Shown here piece by piece: positions 44,061 through 55,074 of a stretch of 64,000 nt of DNA. The position numbers and the translations under genes are program-made. The notes beneath the pieces are model-generated. The model saw nothing but the letters and a program-made list of their open reading frames with translations. It ran no database searches and was not told the origin of the DNA. The number at the start of each line of letters is the position of its first letter. The stretch's first letter is position 1. The DNA comes from Isoetes taiwanensis (taxonomy: Eukaryota > Streptophyta > Lycopodiopsida > Isoetales > Isoetaceae). The stretch spans positions 2,268,852 through 2,332,851 of the forward strand of contig JAJEKV010000015.1 of assembly GCA_021234155.1 (NCBI GenBank). The letters are read 5' to 3'.

Positions 44061-44165
44061 TTTTGAGGTTTTTGTTGGGTTGCCCCTAGGGGGCAAACCC
44101 TCGTTTATGTGGGTATGTGGGCATATTCAAGTATATGCTGGCATATACCTAGCATATGCTGATGA
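44061..44165 (-). repeat. Dispersed hairpin-ended repeat, copy 3 (inverted)
   Basis: Reverse complement of the repeats at 21012 and 24838: GGGTTGCCCCTAGGGGGCAA, ACCCTCG, TGTGGGTATGTGGGCATAT, then TATACCTAGCATATGC and GATGACTGC. Confidence 0.75.
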
Positions 44166-45675
44166 CTGCTAAAAACTGGCTGCTGCCTGTAAATGGTCGG
44201 TCATCCAGCCCCATTATCAGCCTGCTAGACAAACGCTATCCGCCGGACTTGGCTATGGCTTCTGCACCTCGGATTCTGCCCTCCCTTCCGCGCCTTCCTC
44301 CCAAAATAGCCACCCCGCAAAAGCAACTAGAAAAAAAAATTAGGCTTTGTAAACGGCATCAAGCATGTTAGAATCATCTGATTATTGCTGTAGGGAATGA
44401 TGGCTTTGTGCCTCAGTTTGGTAACAGTGGTTTAGATGCAGAAAGTGGAAAGTGCTGGCTTGACTTGTTTTGGTCTTGCAGATGGAGCTCGGATCAATTA
44501 CCAGCTAGCATTATCTTTGCTCAGGCGGACAAGGAGGTTCAGCGAAGAACCGATTTGGGCCTCCTTCTTTGGTAAGTTGAGCGATAAGTCTATAATTTTG
44601 CTTCCCATTGTTCCACTAGTTACCTTCGTTCATATCAGATATGCCGTTAGATTTTTGTGTCCGCTTGGGCCAGCACATTTTTTGCATCCCAGCTTCTTCT
44701 GGGCATTTAGAAAATATCCTCGGCGTCTTCATCCTATTGAGCTTCAGGATGCATCTCATGTTCATATTTGTCAATATGCAGCAAGGGTTTTTTACTTTTA
44801 TAGTTGTTGTTGAATGGATGGTTTTATTAATGTTGTTTGCAGATTCAAAGCTCTTGCAGCAAGTCTGACAACAACTCTTCTTCAAGTCCATTGTTTGTTG
44901 ACATGTCTTTGGCGACAGGAGAACGTGAAGCTGAAGAGAGAATAATGTTGGAATATAATGCTTTCAAGAAGAAGTTTCAGCATCTATCTCGTTTTAATTC
45001 CATCGTGTGGCTCACTACCTAGGCAAGTATGATATATGTTGGAACCATAATGTATTGGGACTGTATACTGACGGTGTTATCTTCAAGGGCGTCCATTACA
45101 TAAAATTGTAATCCTGTTAACCATCAATATATTATATTCTGTAACCATAGTGTTGTCTGGCTTTATGATAATGTCGGTTATATTCAATGAGGTCCACTCC
45201 CACAAGATTTTTGGCCTGCTCACATGAGTCTTGTGCTTTTAGAACAATGGGATAGTGATTGTACCCCACCCCTTTGCAATTTAAAAATCTTTACAAATTT
45301 CAGAAACCTTATTGTGCCCTTTTCCTGCTAAGTTTCAGGGTTGTATTTGTTGGCATTTGTGTTAAGATGATAATTTAGAACAATGGCTTTTTGTACATGA
45401 AATCGTTGTTCCAGAGTTCCCATGGGGTTGTATGGTGATGATGTTATCATCAAGGGCATCCACTACGTAAGATCATCATGGAAGCTTTCTAGCACTTCAT
45501 CATTCAGCTTTAGTTGCATGCTGTCTCCACCTGTTAACAGCATTTGTAACCCCGGAATGGCGTGATGTTGTGCCAGTCTTACTAGCACATCCCGAGGTAA
45601 CACTGTTGCTTGATTCTTTTTAACTGCCTTACAAGAGCTGCAATGTATTTAAGATGGTAATTTATTTTGGAGCAG
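44166..45675. other. Possible 5' part of an unrecognised plus-strand gene
   Basis: An exon-like piece near 44482-44571 follows TTGCAG and ends at GTAAGT (DGARINYQLALSLLRRTRR); another near 44843-45020. No family recognised. Confidence 0.3.
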
Positions 45676-45861
45676 GGGGATGTTGGTCTTTTACAAGGAA
45701 AATTGCGGTCTTTGAATATTAAGATTGTTAGAGAGAAAACTCCTCTGGCGGCAGCAGAACGTGTAGCACAAACGACACTACAACAGTGTGGGGCATCTTT
45801 ACAAGTATTGGCAGTGCTTTCAGATCCTCAGGCTTTCAGAGACAGAGTATTAAACCATAAG
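45676..45861 (+). CDS. Exon of an unrecognised gene
   Basis: Bounded by GGAGCAG| and AAG|GTATTG, exactly 62 codons in phase 0: GDVGLLQGKLRSLNIKIVRE, KTPLAAAERVAQTTLQQCGA and SDPQAFRDRVLNHK. It looks well conserved and helical, probably a repeat-type (ARM/HEAT-like) protein. Blocks at about 45938-46085 (RRHFTLGIVCIETALAITFP) and 46245-46343 (KFYETESVSFLDEVAMDS) have similar character and likely belong to the same plus-strand gene. Confidence 0.5.
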
Positions 45862-46244
45862 GTATTGCTTCCAGACCTCTACTGGAATTAACGCTTCATT
45901 CTGGGTAAAGCATTGTGGCTTATCAGCACTGAAATGATTGAATCCAGGAACTCTGCAAGAGAGGAGGCATTTTACGCTTGGTATTGTCTGTATTGAGACT
46001 GCACTTGCCATCACATTTCCAGGATTCAAGGTCACTGACAGCCGCCATTTCCCGTTGAAGTCTGAAGCATTGGCTATGGTGAGGGTGATTCTCTTATGCG
46101 GTAGTATAACATCAAGAACATTATGCTGATAGGTATTATGTTGGTTTGTGCATGCAGAATTTAAAGACAGAGTGCTGCATGAGTCTTGGTTTGAAGCTGG
46201 TATAGTGGAACTGCTAAGGATGCTTTTGTTCTGTGGAATTTCAG

Positions 46245-46343
46245 TTGTTGAAATTCTATGAAACCGAATCAGTTTCTTTTTTGGATGAAGTTGCCATGGA
46301 TTCAAGGAGCATGCAAATTGCTGAGACTATTGCACTCGAGATC
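46245..46343 (+). CDS. Later exon of the same unrecognised gene
   Basis: Follows TTTCAG| with LLKFYETESVSFLDEVAMDS and MQIAETIALEI, ending near a GTATGC donor. Acidic helical segment. Downstream plus-strand frames at 46703-46984 (Lys/Ser-rich) may continue it. Confidence 0.4.
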
Positions 46344-46984
46344 CGTATGCTTCTTGTTTCTATTCTTCATTATACCTGCCTTGATGGTATTATAGAACAG
46401 GAAAAGAAGAAACAAAAAGTTCTATTAAGTCTGCAGGGCACCACTGCTAGTGCATAAGAAAAGTTTTATTAAATCTGCAGGGCAACACTAGTGCATTTGA
46501 GACAAAATGTTATGGTATAATACAGCTAAGGAATAATAGGACAAAACATTTTTATGCTTTAGATGGAATAAATTTAATTAAACTGCCTGGCAAAAACGTT
46601 CTTGTGTTAGTCTTATTTTCAGTCTCTCTTTGCTGTCAGGTAATGCATTATAGGGTCTAGATATGGATTCTATAGTTTATGATTCACAAGCACCAGAAGT
46701 AAATGATGCGCCAGGTAGCACAGGAAATAAGTCCACAAAAGCAACCATCTGACATTCAGGTAAAGCAACAAGAGAATAGTAGAATAGAAATGCTGCCGGA
46801 TAATGGATTTGGTGTTGCCATGGAGGAAGAGGATGTGCAGCTGGTTCCCGTGAATAATGGTTCCCAAATGCCAAAACAGTTGCTGGAAGTAGTTGAACTT
46901 GAAACAAGCAGCAAAAACAAGTCCAGGAAATCAAGAACAGGCGGTCGAGTGCATATACTAGTCTCTGCAGATGGGAAAACATGA

Positions 46985-48615
46985 TGTTTTTCAGAAGAGC
47001 TGCCGAGGTTAGACAAAGAAGGCTCTTATTTGCAGCCGTGTCTCCAGGTGCAACACCTTCCAATGCTAGTAGAAGATACAATGAAAGAAACAGCTGCAGA
47101 CTGCAATTTCAGAAGTTTCCTATCCTGGTAAGTGCAGATACAATTTAGTTGCTGCGAACTAGCATTAAGTATTTTGTTGGTCATAGCAGGTTCTCATAGC
47201 AGGTTCTATAGCAGGTTTGGAGTCTCAAGCAGTTCCAGAATCATCACAGCCTGTAAGTTACCAGATTTTCCAGTTGTATGCCTTTTCTAAAGTTCACTTC
47301 CAGTTTAAAACCTTCAAAATCAATAACTAAGGTGTTGAGAATGTCCATATATGCGTGAGTGCTGGTTTAGTAGACAAGTTGGCATTTACAAATAACAAAT
47401 CTGGAGATGAAGCTGGAGTCTTAATAAGATAGTGGTGAAGTCTTAATCTGGATGAAATCTTAAGTTGCACTTGTAGCCATGCCAACGTCAATATCCTGAA
47501 TTCCTTTGTCAGGCTCCATTTTGCCTGTCTATTTGGCTAGATGAGTTTGTTGCACTGGCCCTTGAGTTCTGCTTGTTGCTGAGATCTATAATATGCCTCG
47601 AAGGATATTTTGGTGCCCCCAAAGGAAAGGGAAAACAATGCAGAAGAATTGAAAATTTTGAAGCATCGAAAAAGGGGCAGGCAACGAGAAGTGGAGGAGG
47701 ATCCTGGGCTCCAAGGTGGAATTTTCCTTTTCTCTTCTATATGAGGATCCTTTCTTATTGGAAATATCACATGTGGCTATAAATTTGATTCTTAGCAAAG
47801 ATTTAGTTTGCAATATCTTGTGAAGTCTAGCTGGCGCTAAGTATTATAGCACAATTATGAGGTCACATAATGCTACTTTTGAACATCCAGGTGCAGGCAT
47901 GACATGGGAAAATGGTACAAGACACAGTACTAGAATGAAATATAAGCCTTTGGACTGTTGGAGAGGTGAAAGATTGATCTGCGGGCGAATACATAAAAGT
48001 AAGCACTTAGTGGTTTGCTTTCCAATTCACTCGGTTCATCTTCCACTGCTTTCTAAGGTGAGTTTTGGACAGGTGTATGTACATTGATTGTTGTAAAGTA
48101 CACATCTCCCGATAATGTTTGAGCAAAGACAAGAGGCTATTGCAAAAAGTTCAAAATAGACTCACTTGTTTCAGAATCATGCTATGGTGTATATCCTTGC
48201 ATGATACTGCAAAGAGTACTATCTCTTGTATACTTTTGTGAATATTTGAATACCGTGTTTTCCTTCTATATAGTGGCGAACATCTTGATGAAGTGAATAA
48301 AAATTTTAAGTATCATATCTTCTAATTCACTCTTTTGCGCAACTTAAGGTCTCTAATCTGTGCTTGAAGATGGGCGGGTTTGATGTTATTGTCATGACCA
48401 ACATAAAATAAAGGAAAATTACTAGATGTCCCTTATATTGATGCCACAATGCCCCTAAATATTACCATAAATCGCCAGAATGTCCCCAAAATAGATTGTG
48501 TACAAAGAACAAGTTCCTTTACACACCAAACTTACTTATTTCCTGTCTTTCCTTACACACCAAACTTAATTACCAAAATTCTCCTGCGCAATCGTTCTAA
48601 TATGAAATTACTTCA
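46985..48615. other. No recognised feature
   Basis: Contains duplicated GGTTCTCATAGCAGGTTC-type words near 47190 and low-complexity frames; no domain seen. Confidence 0.4.
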
Positions 48616-48845
48616 GGTAAATATTTGTGGAGACCACACACGGCCATGCGAAGGAATTATCCATAGTGTGTTGAGACTTGGATAGTGGAGTGGTTTCATG
48701 TTATTAAGTGATCAAAACCCTTACAAGACCACATAGGGTCATGGGACAAAATTATCCATAGTGCAATTCTAAGTGGTATCGAACTTGAGACTTTGGAGAG
48801 TGGAGTGGTTTCGTGTTATTAATCGATCAAACCCTTACAATAGGC
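48616..48845. repeat. Degenerate tandem repeat of about 110-130 bp
   Basis: Words ATTATCCATAGTG, GAGTGGAGTGGTTTC and GTGTTATTAA-GATCAAA-CCCTTACAA recur in the same order twice. Confidence 0.65.
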
Positions 48846-48997
48846 AAAAGCACATTTAGACGAATGTGTTCAATGCCTTAAAACCTAATTACTAAAGATT
48901 AGAAATCCCAACCCTCTATTGCATTCATAAGCCTAAATTTAAGGGAATTTACTCATACATCAGGTGCCACAAAGGTGATGTCTTATAATTGCATTTT

Positions 48998-49095
48998 TTT
49001 TTTTTAAGGACGTCAAACTTTATCAAAAGTCCAAGCCACTTCACTCTCCGACCATGAAGGGCAACCCTCCGTGCGCAGCACCTTGTTTGTATTGT
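48998..49095 (-). repeat. Short retroposon-like repeat with poly(A)
   Basis: Minus strand: ACAAGGTGCTGCGCACGG, AGGGTTGCCC, GAGTGAAGTGGCTT, ending in a 13-nt A run. Its first 60 bases match the left end of the insertion at 20868. Confidence 0.65.
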
Positions 49096-50882
49096 CAAAA
49101 TCATATGTTACTAGAAACGTGTGCCCGGCGATGCCGAACATTAGTCATGGCATGTGGTATGGGCATGGATTGAGAATGCTTGAATGTAATGGGTAGATAT
49201 AATGGAGCATGTAGGGCAGAATAAAATTCTAGGGTGGAATAGGATAGGATGCGTAGGTGAAATGGAATGGATACGATATGCTGTAGTGTATATATGGGGT
49301 CATATCATGGTATATTTGCATCTAAAACATCAAACGATATGCTATTGACATTGTCATTATAGATATGCACTACAAACTGAATCTAAACATATGAACACCA
49401 CATCAAAACATCACAATATTCCTCCGATAACAAAATTATAAGTTTCACCTCACATTGTGTTTCAATTGGAAACACATTATTGCTTATATGAGGCAATGCA
49501 AAAGACCCATTTCTATTCTAAATTAAGCAAAAATAAATGGTCCCATAGGCGTAAATTTGGGCTTAAAGTAATGTCCAATTTAAGGAATAAGGAATTATGT
49601 TGATTTTATAAATGATTTTTAATTGGTCAACTAATGAATCAGTTGAATAATTGTGAACCTTTTAGTTCAACTTGCTAGGCAACTTACATTTGTTTCAAGA
49701 ATTGATTGTATAAAAATTCTGTGATGATTGCAGTCCATGTAGCTAAATCACATAAAGAAAGTTGGAGATAAGGGGCACAAACACATTCAAGAATATCTCT
49801 AACCTTTTAAGTCTTATATTAGGCCTCAAAATGTACTATGATTCGATAATGATTCAAATAAGTGATTGCAAAATTCGACAATGAATCAAGCTCTAGAAAC
49901 ATCTAATACTATTTTCGATGCAACAAATGGGTGAACTAAAGTTATGGTAGATGATTCTCTATGCACATCTGGTTCTGTATAAGACTTCCAACCAATAAGT
50001 TTTTGAAGAATTATTGACAAACAAACAGATCTCTCAACTGTTTGCTTATTTATGAAGAGGAAATCTGGCACACCACCAATTGATTGAATGATTACGTTGA
50101 CAAAACATTTGATGATGCAAAAGAAGCTTAATGTTATTGCAGTAGAAAAAATTTGGTATTTGTTGTGCATATGGTAATCAAAGATTTATGTCTTGCTAGG
50201 TAATTCTTGTGCAGCTCTGATTCTGCAACAAACTTGCAGGAATAGGAACAAACAAAACAGCAACGCACCAAATTGTCGGAGAGCTTGAGACGCAAAAGAA
50301 AAATGGAGCAAATTTGCATATCCACGATACTGCTGGAACGAAACTGCTTAAAACATTTGCAAACAACTTTGACGGAATTGCCATCACAAGATGATGAGAA
50401 TAGAACATGAAGGAATTGGCTATGGGTTCTACTGGAAAGTTTTAGACCATTTTGTCACCTAAATCTGAACACAACAAAACTACATCAAGGTAGGTCGCTA
50501 ACTGATTTGCAAAAAACTGAACTACTTGTAGTTGGAAATTTAGTGTACTTCTTTGTTGCTTATTTTTTATCAATGTATAAGCATTTTGGAATGTAAACGC
50601 TGCAAGGATCGGGCGCAATAAACCTGCAGATAACAAATCGTAAAGATGTAGGCTTTGCACAAAACATAAAGACCAATAAAAAACTTACGTTATTGTAAAT
50701 GATTTCATAAAGGCTGCATTTTAAAGCCACCAAATAAATAGAGAAAATACTTCATAGCGAAGATGAGGGTGTATAGCTTGCAGACGACCAAGCATATTTC
50801 ATCTACATGTTGCATAAAACAGAAAGCAAAGAAAAATGTAATGAACTATCCATATACCTTATCATTAAGTGCTATACATAGG
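49096..50882. other. No recognised gene
   Basis: AT-rich. Minus-strand frames at 49886-50660 lack conserved motifs. A GGAATAGGATAGGATG-like tract lies near 49235. Confidence 0.5.
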
Positions 50883-51690
50883 AACATGCAGGGCACAGAC
50901 TGCCGAACATCCCAGGCTATCTGCATTTCTCGGTGTTCAATGAGTGCACAGGCAAGCGAGGGCATGGCGGGATTGCCTGCTATTATCGTGCAACCTTGAG
51001 GCACTCAGTCTCGTTGCACAAAACAAATAGGTACAATCGCTACTTGTGGGTGCGCGTGCAGCATGACAGTGGCAGCATTCTCTTCATAGTAGCATGCTAC
51101 TTTCCACATGCCGAGAGCAACTTTTATAACACTCATTCGGATGTGGATAGATTGGAGCTCTATGTCGATCTATATGATGACATACAGCAACACAAACAGT
51201 TGGGCAAGATTATGTTGCTTGGTGGCTTTAATGCACGCACAGGAGCCAAGCAGGTTCCAAAATTTGAGCCCCTGGCAGAGGACGTCTTGCAGTTGAACCC
51301 TGCAGAGGTGGCTTGGTCAAGGATATCAGACGACAGCCATATTTCGCGCTATGGCAGGCAGTTGTTGTTGCTGGGTAGTATCTTTGACCTGGTTATTTGT
51401 AATGGGTTGGCACAATGGCCATCTTCCAGCTGCTGCACTTGTAGACAGGAGAACCAAGGGGGCGGCTCCAGTGTGGTGGATTATCTGCTGGTTGAGGAAC
51501 AGGATCTGCACCTGGTTACCCATTTTTCCATTGAAACAGACACTCGGGACGAGGAAGTGGACTCGGACCACCAGTCCCTGTTCGTGTATCTCCATTGGCA
51601 GGCTCCCCGTGCATCTACTGCCTCAACACACCAGGTGCCCCAGTTGCGCCTGGACTATCTATGCCCAGCTGCTTGACATGACCTGGCAGG
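50883..51690 (+). pseudogene. LINE ORF2 apurinic-type endonuclease fragment
   Basis: Encodes an endonuclease/exonuclease/phosphatase fold: GHGGIACYYR, YLWVRVQHDSGSILFIVACY, KIMLLGGFNARTGA, GSSVVDYLL and SDHQSLFVYLHW near the end. These match the LINE EN motifs, where GDFNAR and SDHxPL carry catalytic residues; here the Asp of GDFNAR is Gly, so it is inactive. The frame is cut at the border of the Copia LTR at 51692, and no RT of this LINE follows directly. Confidence 0.8.
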
Positions 51691-51691
51691 A

Positions 51692-52106
51692 TGTTTATTT
51701 ATCGAAAAGGAAAAGGGTAAATGTTGCTTAAAATATAGATCAGTATTTTTAGAAGATATTGCAACGGTCGAATCGTGTAACGCCAAAAAAGGCTCCTTTG
51801 AAATATCAACTTATTTTAAGCGGCAACATACAGATCGGTCCGGCATGAATGCCGGACTGAGACAAGTGAAATTAAGAAGTATCTGTAATTGCAATTTGTT
51901 AACTAGTATAGAGGCTTGCAGATCGAGATCTAAGTCGGCTTGGGCTGTCGAGGAAGTCAGTGATATTTAAGGATATATGCAATGAACATTTGAAAATTCA
52001 TATCCTTTGATTGTTAAGTGATTATGCAATTTTTGTCTATGCTCATTGAAATAAGCTAGCAAAATTGGTATATTGGTTGAAAATATCTAGTTAACTCAAA
52101 TCTTCA
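51692..52106 (+). repeat. Copia 5' LTR
   Basis: Starts TGTTTATTTATCG and ends AAATCTTCA, with TG...CA termini. Differs from the 3' LTR at roughly 16 positions. Confidence 0.9.
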
Positions 52107-52107
52107 T

Positions 52108-52121
52108 TGGTATGAGAGCCA
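52108..52121 (+). promoter_or_regulatory. Primer-binding site for initiator tRNA-Met
   Basis: TGGTATGAGAGCC, two bases after the 5' LTR, matches the usual TGGTATCAGAGC with one mismatch. Confidence 0.85.
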
Positions 52122-52131
52122 AGTTTGAGAA

Positions 52132-54540
52132 ATGTCTACACGATTTGGTGCCAATTTACTGACTTCTATTGAAGTGTTTAAGGGAGAAGGTGGATTCCAG
52201 ATTTGGAAACAAAGCATTAGGCAAGTACTGGAGTTTGAAAATTTGTGGTATCTTGTTGATGAAGATGTTGTCAAGGCTTCACCTAGATCAAGTACAGGAG
52301 ATTCAAATGCATAAGAAGGTGAGAGCTCAGAGGTTGGAAGACCAACAACAGAAGGGGGAAGTAATACCAGTGGTGCTGTTACTTCAAGACTAACTGCAGG
52401 AGTCGCAGGACAAAGTGAAGCTATGAAGATTATGGAAGCCCAGGCCATAATAACTAGCAAAGTTGGAGCAGCAATCAAACTCAAATTAAGAGGTATGAGT
52501 CCTAAGAAAATGTGGGAATATCTGATCAAACAATATGAAGTAAAGACCTGGTCACAGATAGATGTTTTAGAAAAACAGCTTAGAAAGCTTAAGCTTTATG
52601 AGAAAGATAATATGACAGACTATTTTGAAAAGTTTGACTCAATAATAGCTGATCTTGAAGGAGCTGGAATTGCCACCTTGATAAGAAATGTTGCCACTTC
52701 AAAGAAGCACGCCATAAGAATGATCAGAACTGAATTTGAGCAAAGGAGAGGTGGAATAGAAGACAATGATCAATCTGCTGAAATCTTGTATGCTGCAAAA
52801 ACAAAAAGGAAAGGTAGTACCAGTAAAGAAAAACTTGGGCCATGTTTTAATTGCCATCAATATGGACATTTGAAAATTGACTGCCCCAATGAGACCAAGA
52901 TAATCAAATGCTTCAACTGTGATGGTAAAGGACATATAGCAGCAAATTGTCCAAGCCCTAAGAGTGCAATTGGTAAAGGCCGAGGTAAGGAGAGAAATGC
53001 CAATATTAGAGGAGGTTTTGGAAGAGGAAAATTCAGAGGAAATCTAGCCATGAACATAGTACAAGAGAAGGAAACAAATGAAGATGAAGAAGAGCTCAAT
53101 GAGTTAGCCGAGGTAAAACATGAAAATATTTTGTCTGTTTCAAATAATTTGGACAAAAACAATAACAAGTTTATGATAATAGATTCAGGAGCAGAGAAAA
53201 CCGTGACATGCAATTTAAAGCTTTTGAAAAATTGCAAGAAGTTTGGAGCTGGACACGTACAATTAGGAGATGGAGCTTTGCAAAAAATTGAGGACACTGA
53301 AGTTTTGGAGATTTTTGATCTAAAAGGAAAAGCTGTTGAACTGAAGGAAGTCTTATGTGTGCCAAATCTAGTTAGAAATATAATTTCTGTGTGTCAGTTA
53401 GTTGACCTTGATTATAAGGTCGTGCTTGAGAAACTCGAATGTAAAATTTTCTTTGGAAATGAATTAAAGTTTGTTGGAAAGAGAGTTGGAAATTTATTTG
53501 GTCTTGATCTTGAGCATCTACCTACCTTGAATGTGATAGAATATGCATCCTTAAATACTTGGCATGCTCGATTGTTCCACACTAATATGATAAATGTGGA
53601 ACTGATGGCAAACAAAGGCATGATAGTAGCAAAGAATGATGACATAAAAAAGATATTATGTGCAGGCTGCATTTTGGGAAAGCAGACAAGGTTACCATTT
53701 AAAAAATCAACCAAAAGAGCAAAGGGAATCTTGGATTTAGTTCATACAGATTTGTGTGGACCTATAAATGTCACTAGCATGACTGGAAATAGATACTTCA
53801 TGACATTTATAGATGATTTTAGCAGAAAGACTCAATGCTACTGTTTGAAAACCAAGGATCAGGCATATAATGCACTAAAACTATTTGTTGCAGAAGTACA
53901 AACTCAAACAGGGAGAAAGGTGAAGTGCATAAGATCAGACAGAGGAGGTGACTACTTATCTTATGAATTTAAAAAATTTTGTGCTGACAAAGGAATTAGG
54001 AGGCAAATGACTTGCAGATTTTCTCCTCAACAAAATGGAGTGGCTGAAAGAAAAAATAGAACGATTCTAAATGCTGTTAGGTCCATGATAAAATACTCAG
54101 GGCTTCCAAATTTCGTCTGGGATGAGGCAATAGAAGCTGTTGTTCATGTTCAAAATTTGCTACCAAATTCCAGCATAAATGGAGCTGTTCCAGAGATGGT
54201 ATGGTCTGGAAAAATGCCCTGCTATGATCATTTAAGGGCATATGACTGTCTTGCCTTTGCATATGTACCTAAGGAGTTGAGAAAAAAATTAGATAACAGA
54301 GCATGCATAACTTATTTGGTTGGATATGACTGGAACTCCAAGGGATGAAGATTATATGACCCTGAGAAAAGAAGAGTCATAATCAGCCGAGATATCATAT
54401 TTGATGAGCAGCAATACTACAAAAAAATTCCAAAAGTTAACATGAAGAATGATTCTGAGATGGGGAACCAGTTATTACATGAAAGGGGGAATGAAGATAT
54501 TATTCATGTAATATTGAAGGCAATCTCTGATGGTCTTGAT
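52132..54540 (+). pseudogene. Copia gag-protease-integrase polyprotein
   Basis: A first gag part opens at ATG 52132 (MSTRFGANLLTSIEVFKGEG) and is broken near 52310; the main frame runs 52423-54348. It has a UBN2-type gag, two zinc knuckles (CFNCHQYGHLKIDC and CFNCDGKGHIAANC), protease with MIIDSGAEKT, a WHARLFH gag-pre-integrase zinc region with CAGC, and integrase core HTDLCG, IRSDRGGDY and NGVAERKNRT (D, D, E). A TGA at 54346 interrupts after GYDWNSKG, but the frame continues RLYDPEKRRVIISRDIIFDE. Polymerase domains are absent. Confidence 0.9.
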
Positions 54541-54657
54541 AGATCAAGGTCTATTATTTAACATAGACTTGAAGAACAAAAAAGAACAAAGGGTGAAGTT
54601 CATAGTCTCAAAGGAGTTCATAGTCCCAAAGAAGTTCATTGAATCCAACGGTTTGAA

Positions 54658-55073
54658 TGGTTTATTTATCGAAAAGGAAAAGGGTAAGTGTTGCTTAAAA
54701 TATATATCAGTATTTTTAGAAGATATTGCAATGGTCGAATCATGTTAAGACAAAGAAGGCTCCTTTGAAATATCAACTTATTTTAAGCGGCAACATACAG
54801 ATCGGTCCGGCATGAATGCCGGACTGAGACAAGTGAAATTAAGAAGTATCTGTAATTGCAATTTGTTAACTAGTACAGAGGCTTGCAGATCGAGATCTAA
54901 GCCGGCTTGGACTGTCGAGGAAGTCGGTGATATTTAAGGATATATGCAATGAACATTTGAAAATTCATATCCTTTGGTTGTTAAGTGATTATGCAATTTT
55001 TGTCTATGCTCATTGAAATAAGCTAGCAAAATTGGTGTATTGGTTGAAAATATCTAGTTAACTCAAATCTTCA
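54658..55073 (+). repeat. Copia 3' LTR
   Basis: Starts TGGTTTATTTATCG and ends AAATCTTCA; near-identical to 51692-52106. Confidence 0.9.
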
Positions 55074-55074
55074 A

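Larger units (their letters stand above)
51692..55073 (+). mobile_element. Copia LTR retrotransposon, internally deleted (no RT/RNase H)
   Basis: Two about 415-bp LTRs (about 96 percent identical by eye) flank a primer-binding site, gag, protease and integrase. Order gag-PR-IN marks it as Ty1/Copia. After the integrase C-terminus only about 300 bp remain before the 3' LTR, so reverse transcriptase and RNase H are missing and there is no purine-rich tract at the 3' LTR. No 5-bp target duplication was seen (CAGGA left, ATTTT right), suggesting rearrangement after insertion. Confidence 0.9.

Noticed and set aside
54340-54348. TGA after GYDWNSKG in Copia as another C-to-T nonsense change
   Set aside because: The family usually has Tyr there (GYxLYDP-type), which is not one C-to-T step from TGA, so it does not support the deamination pattern.
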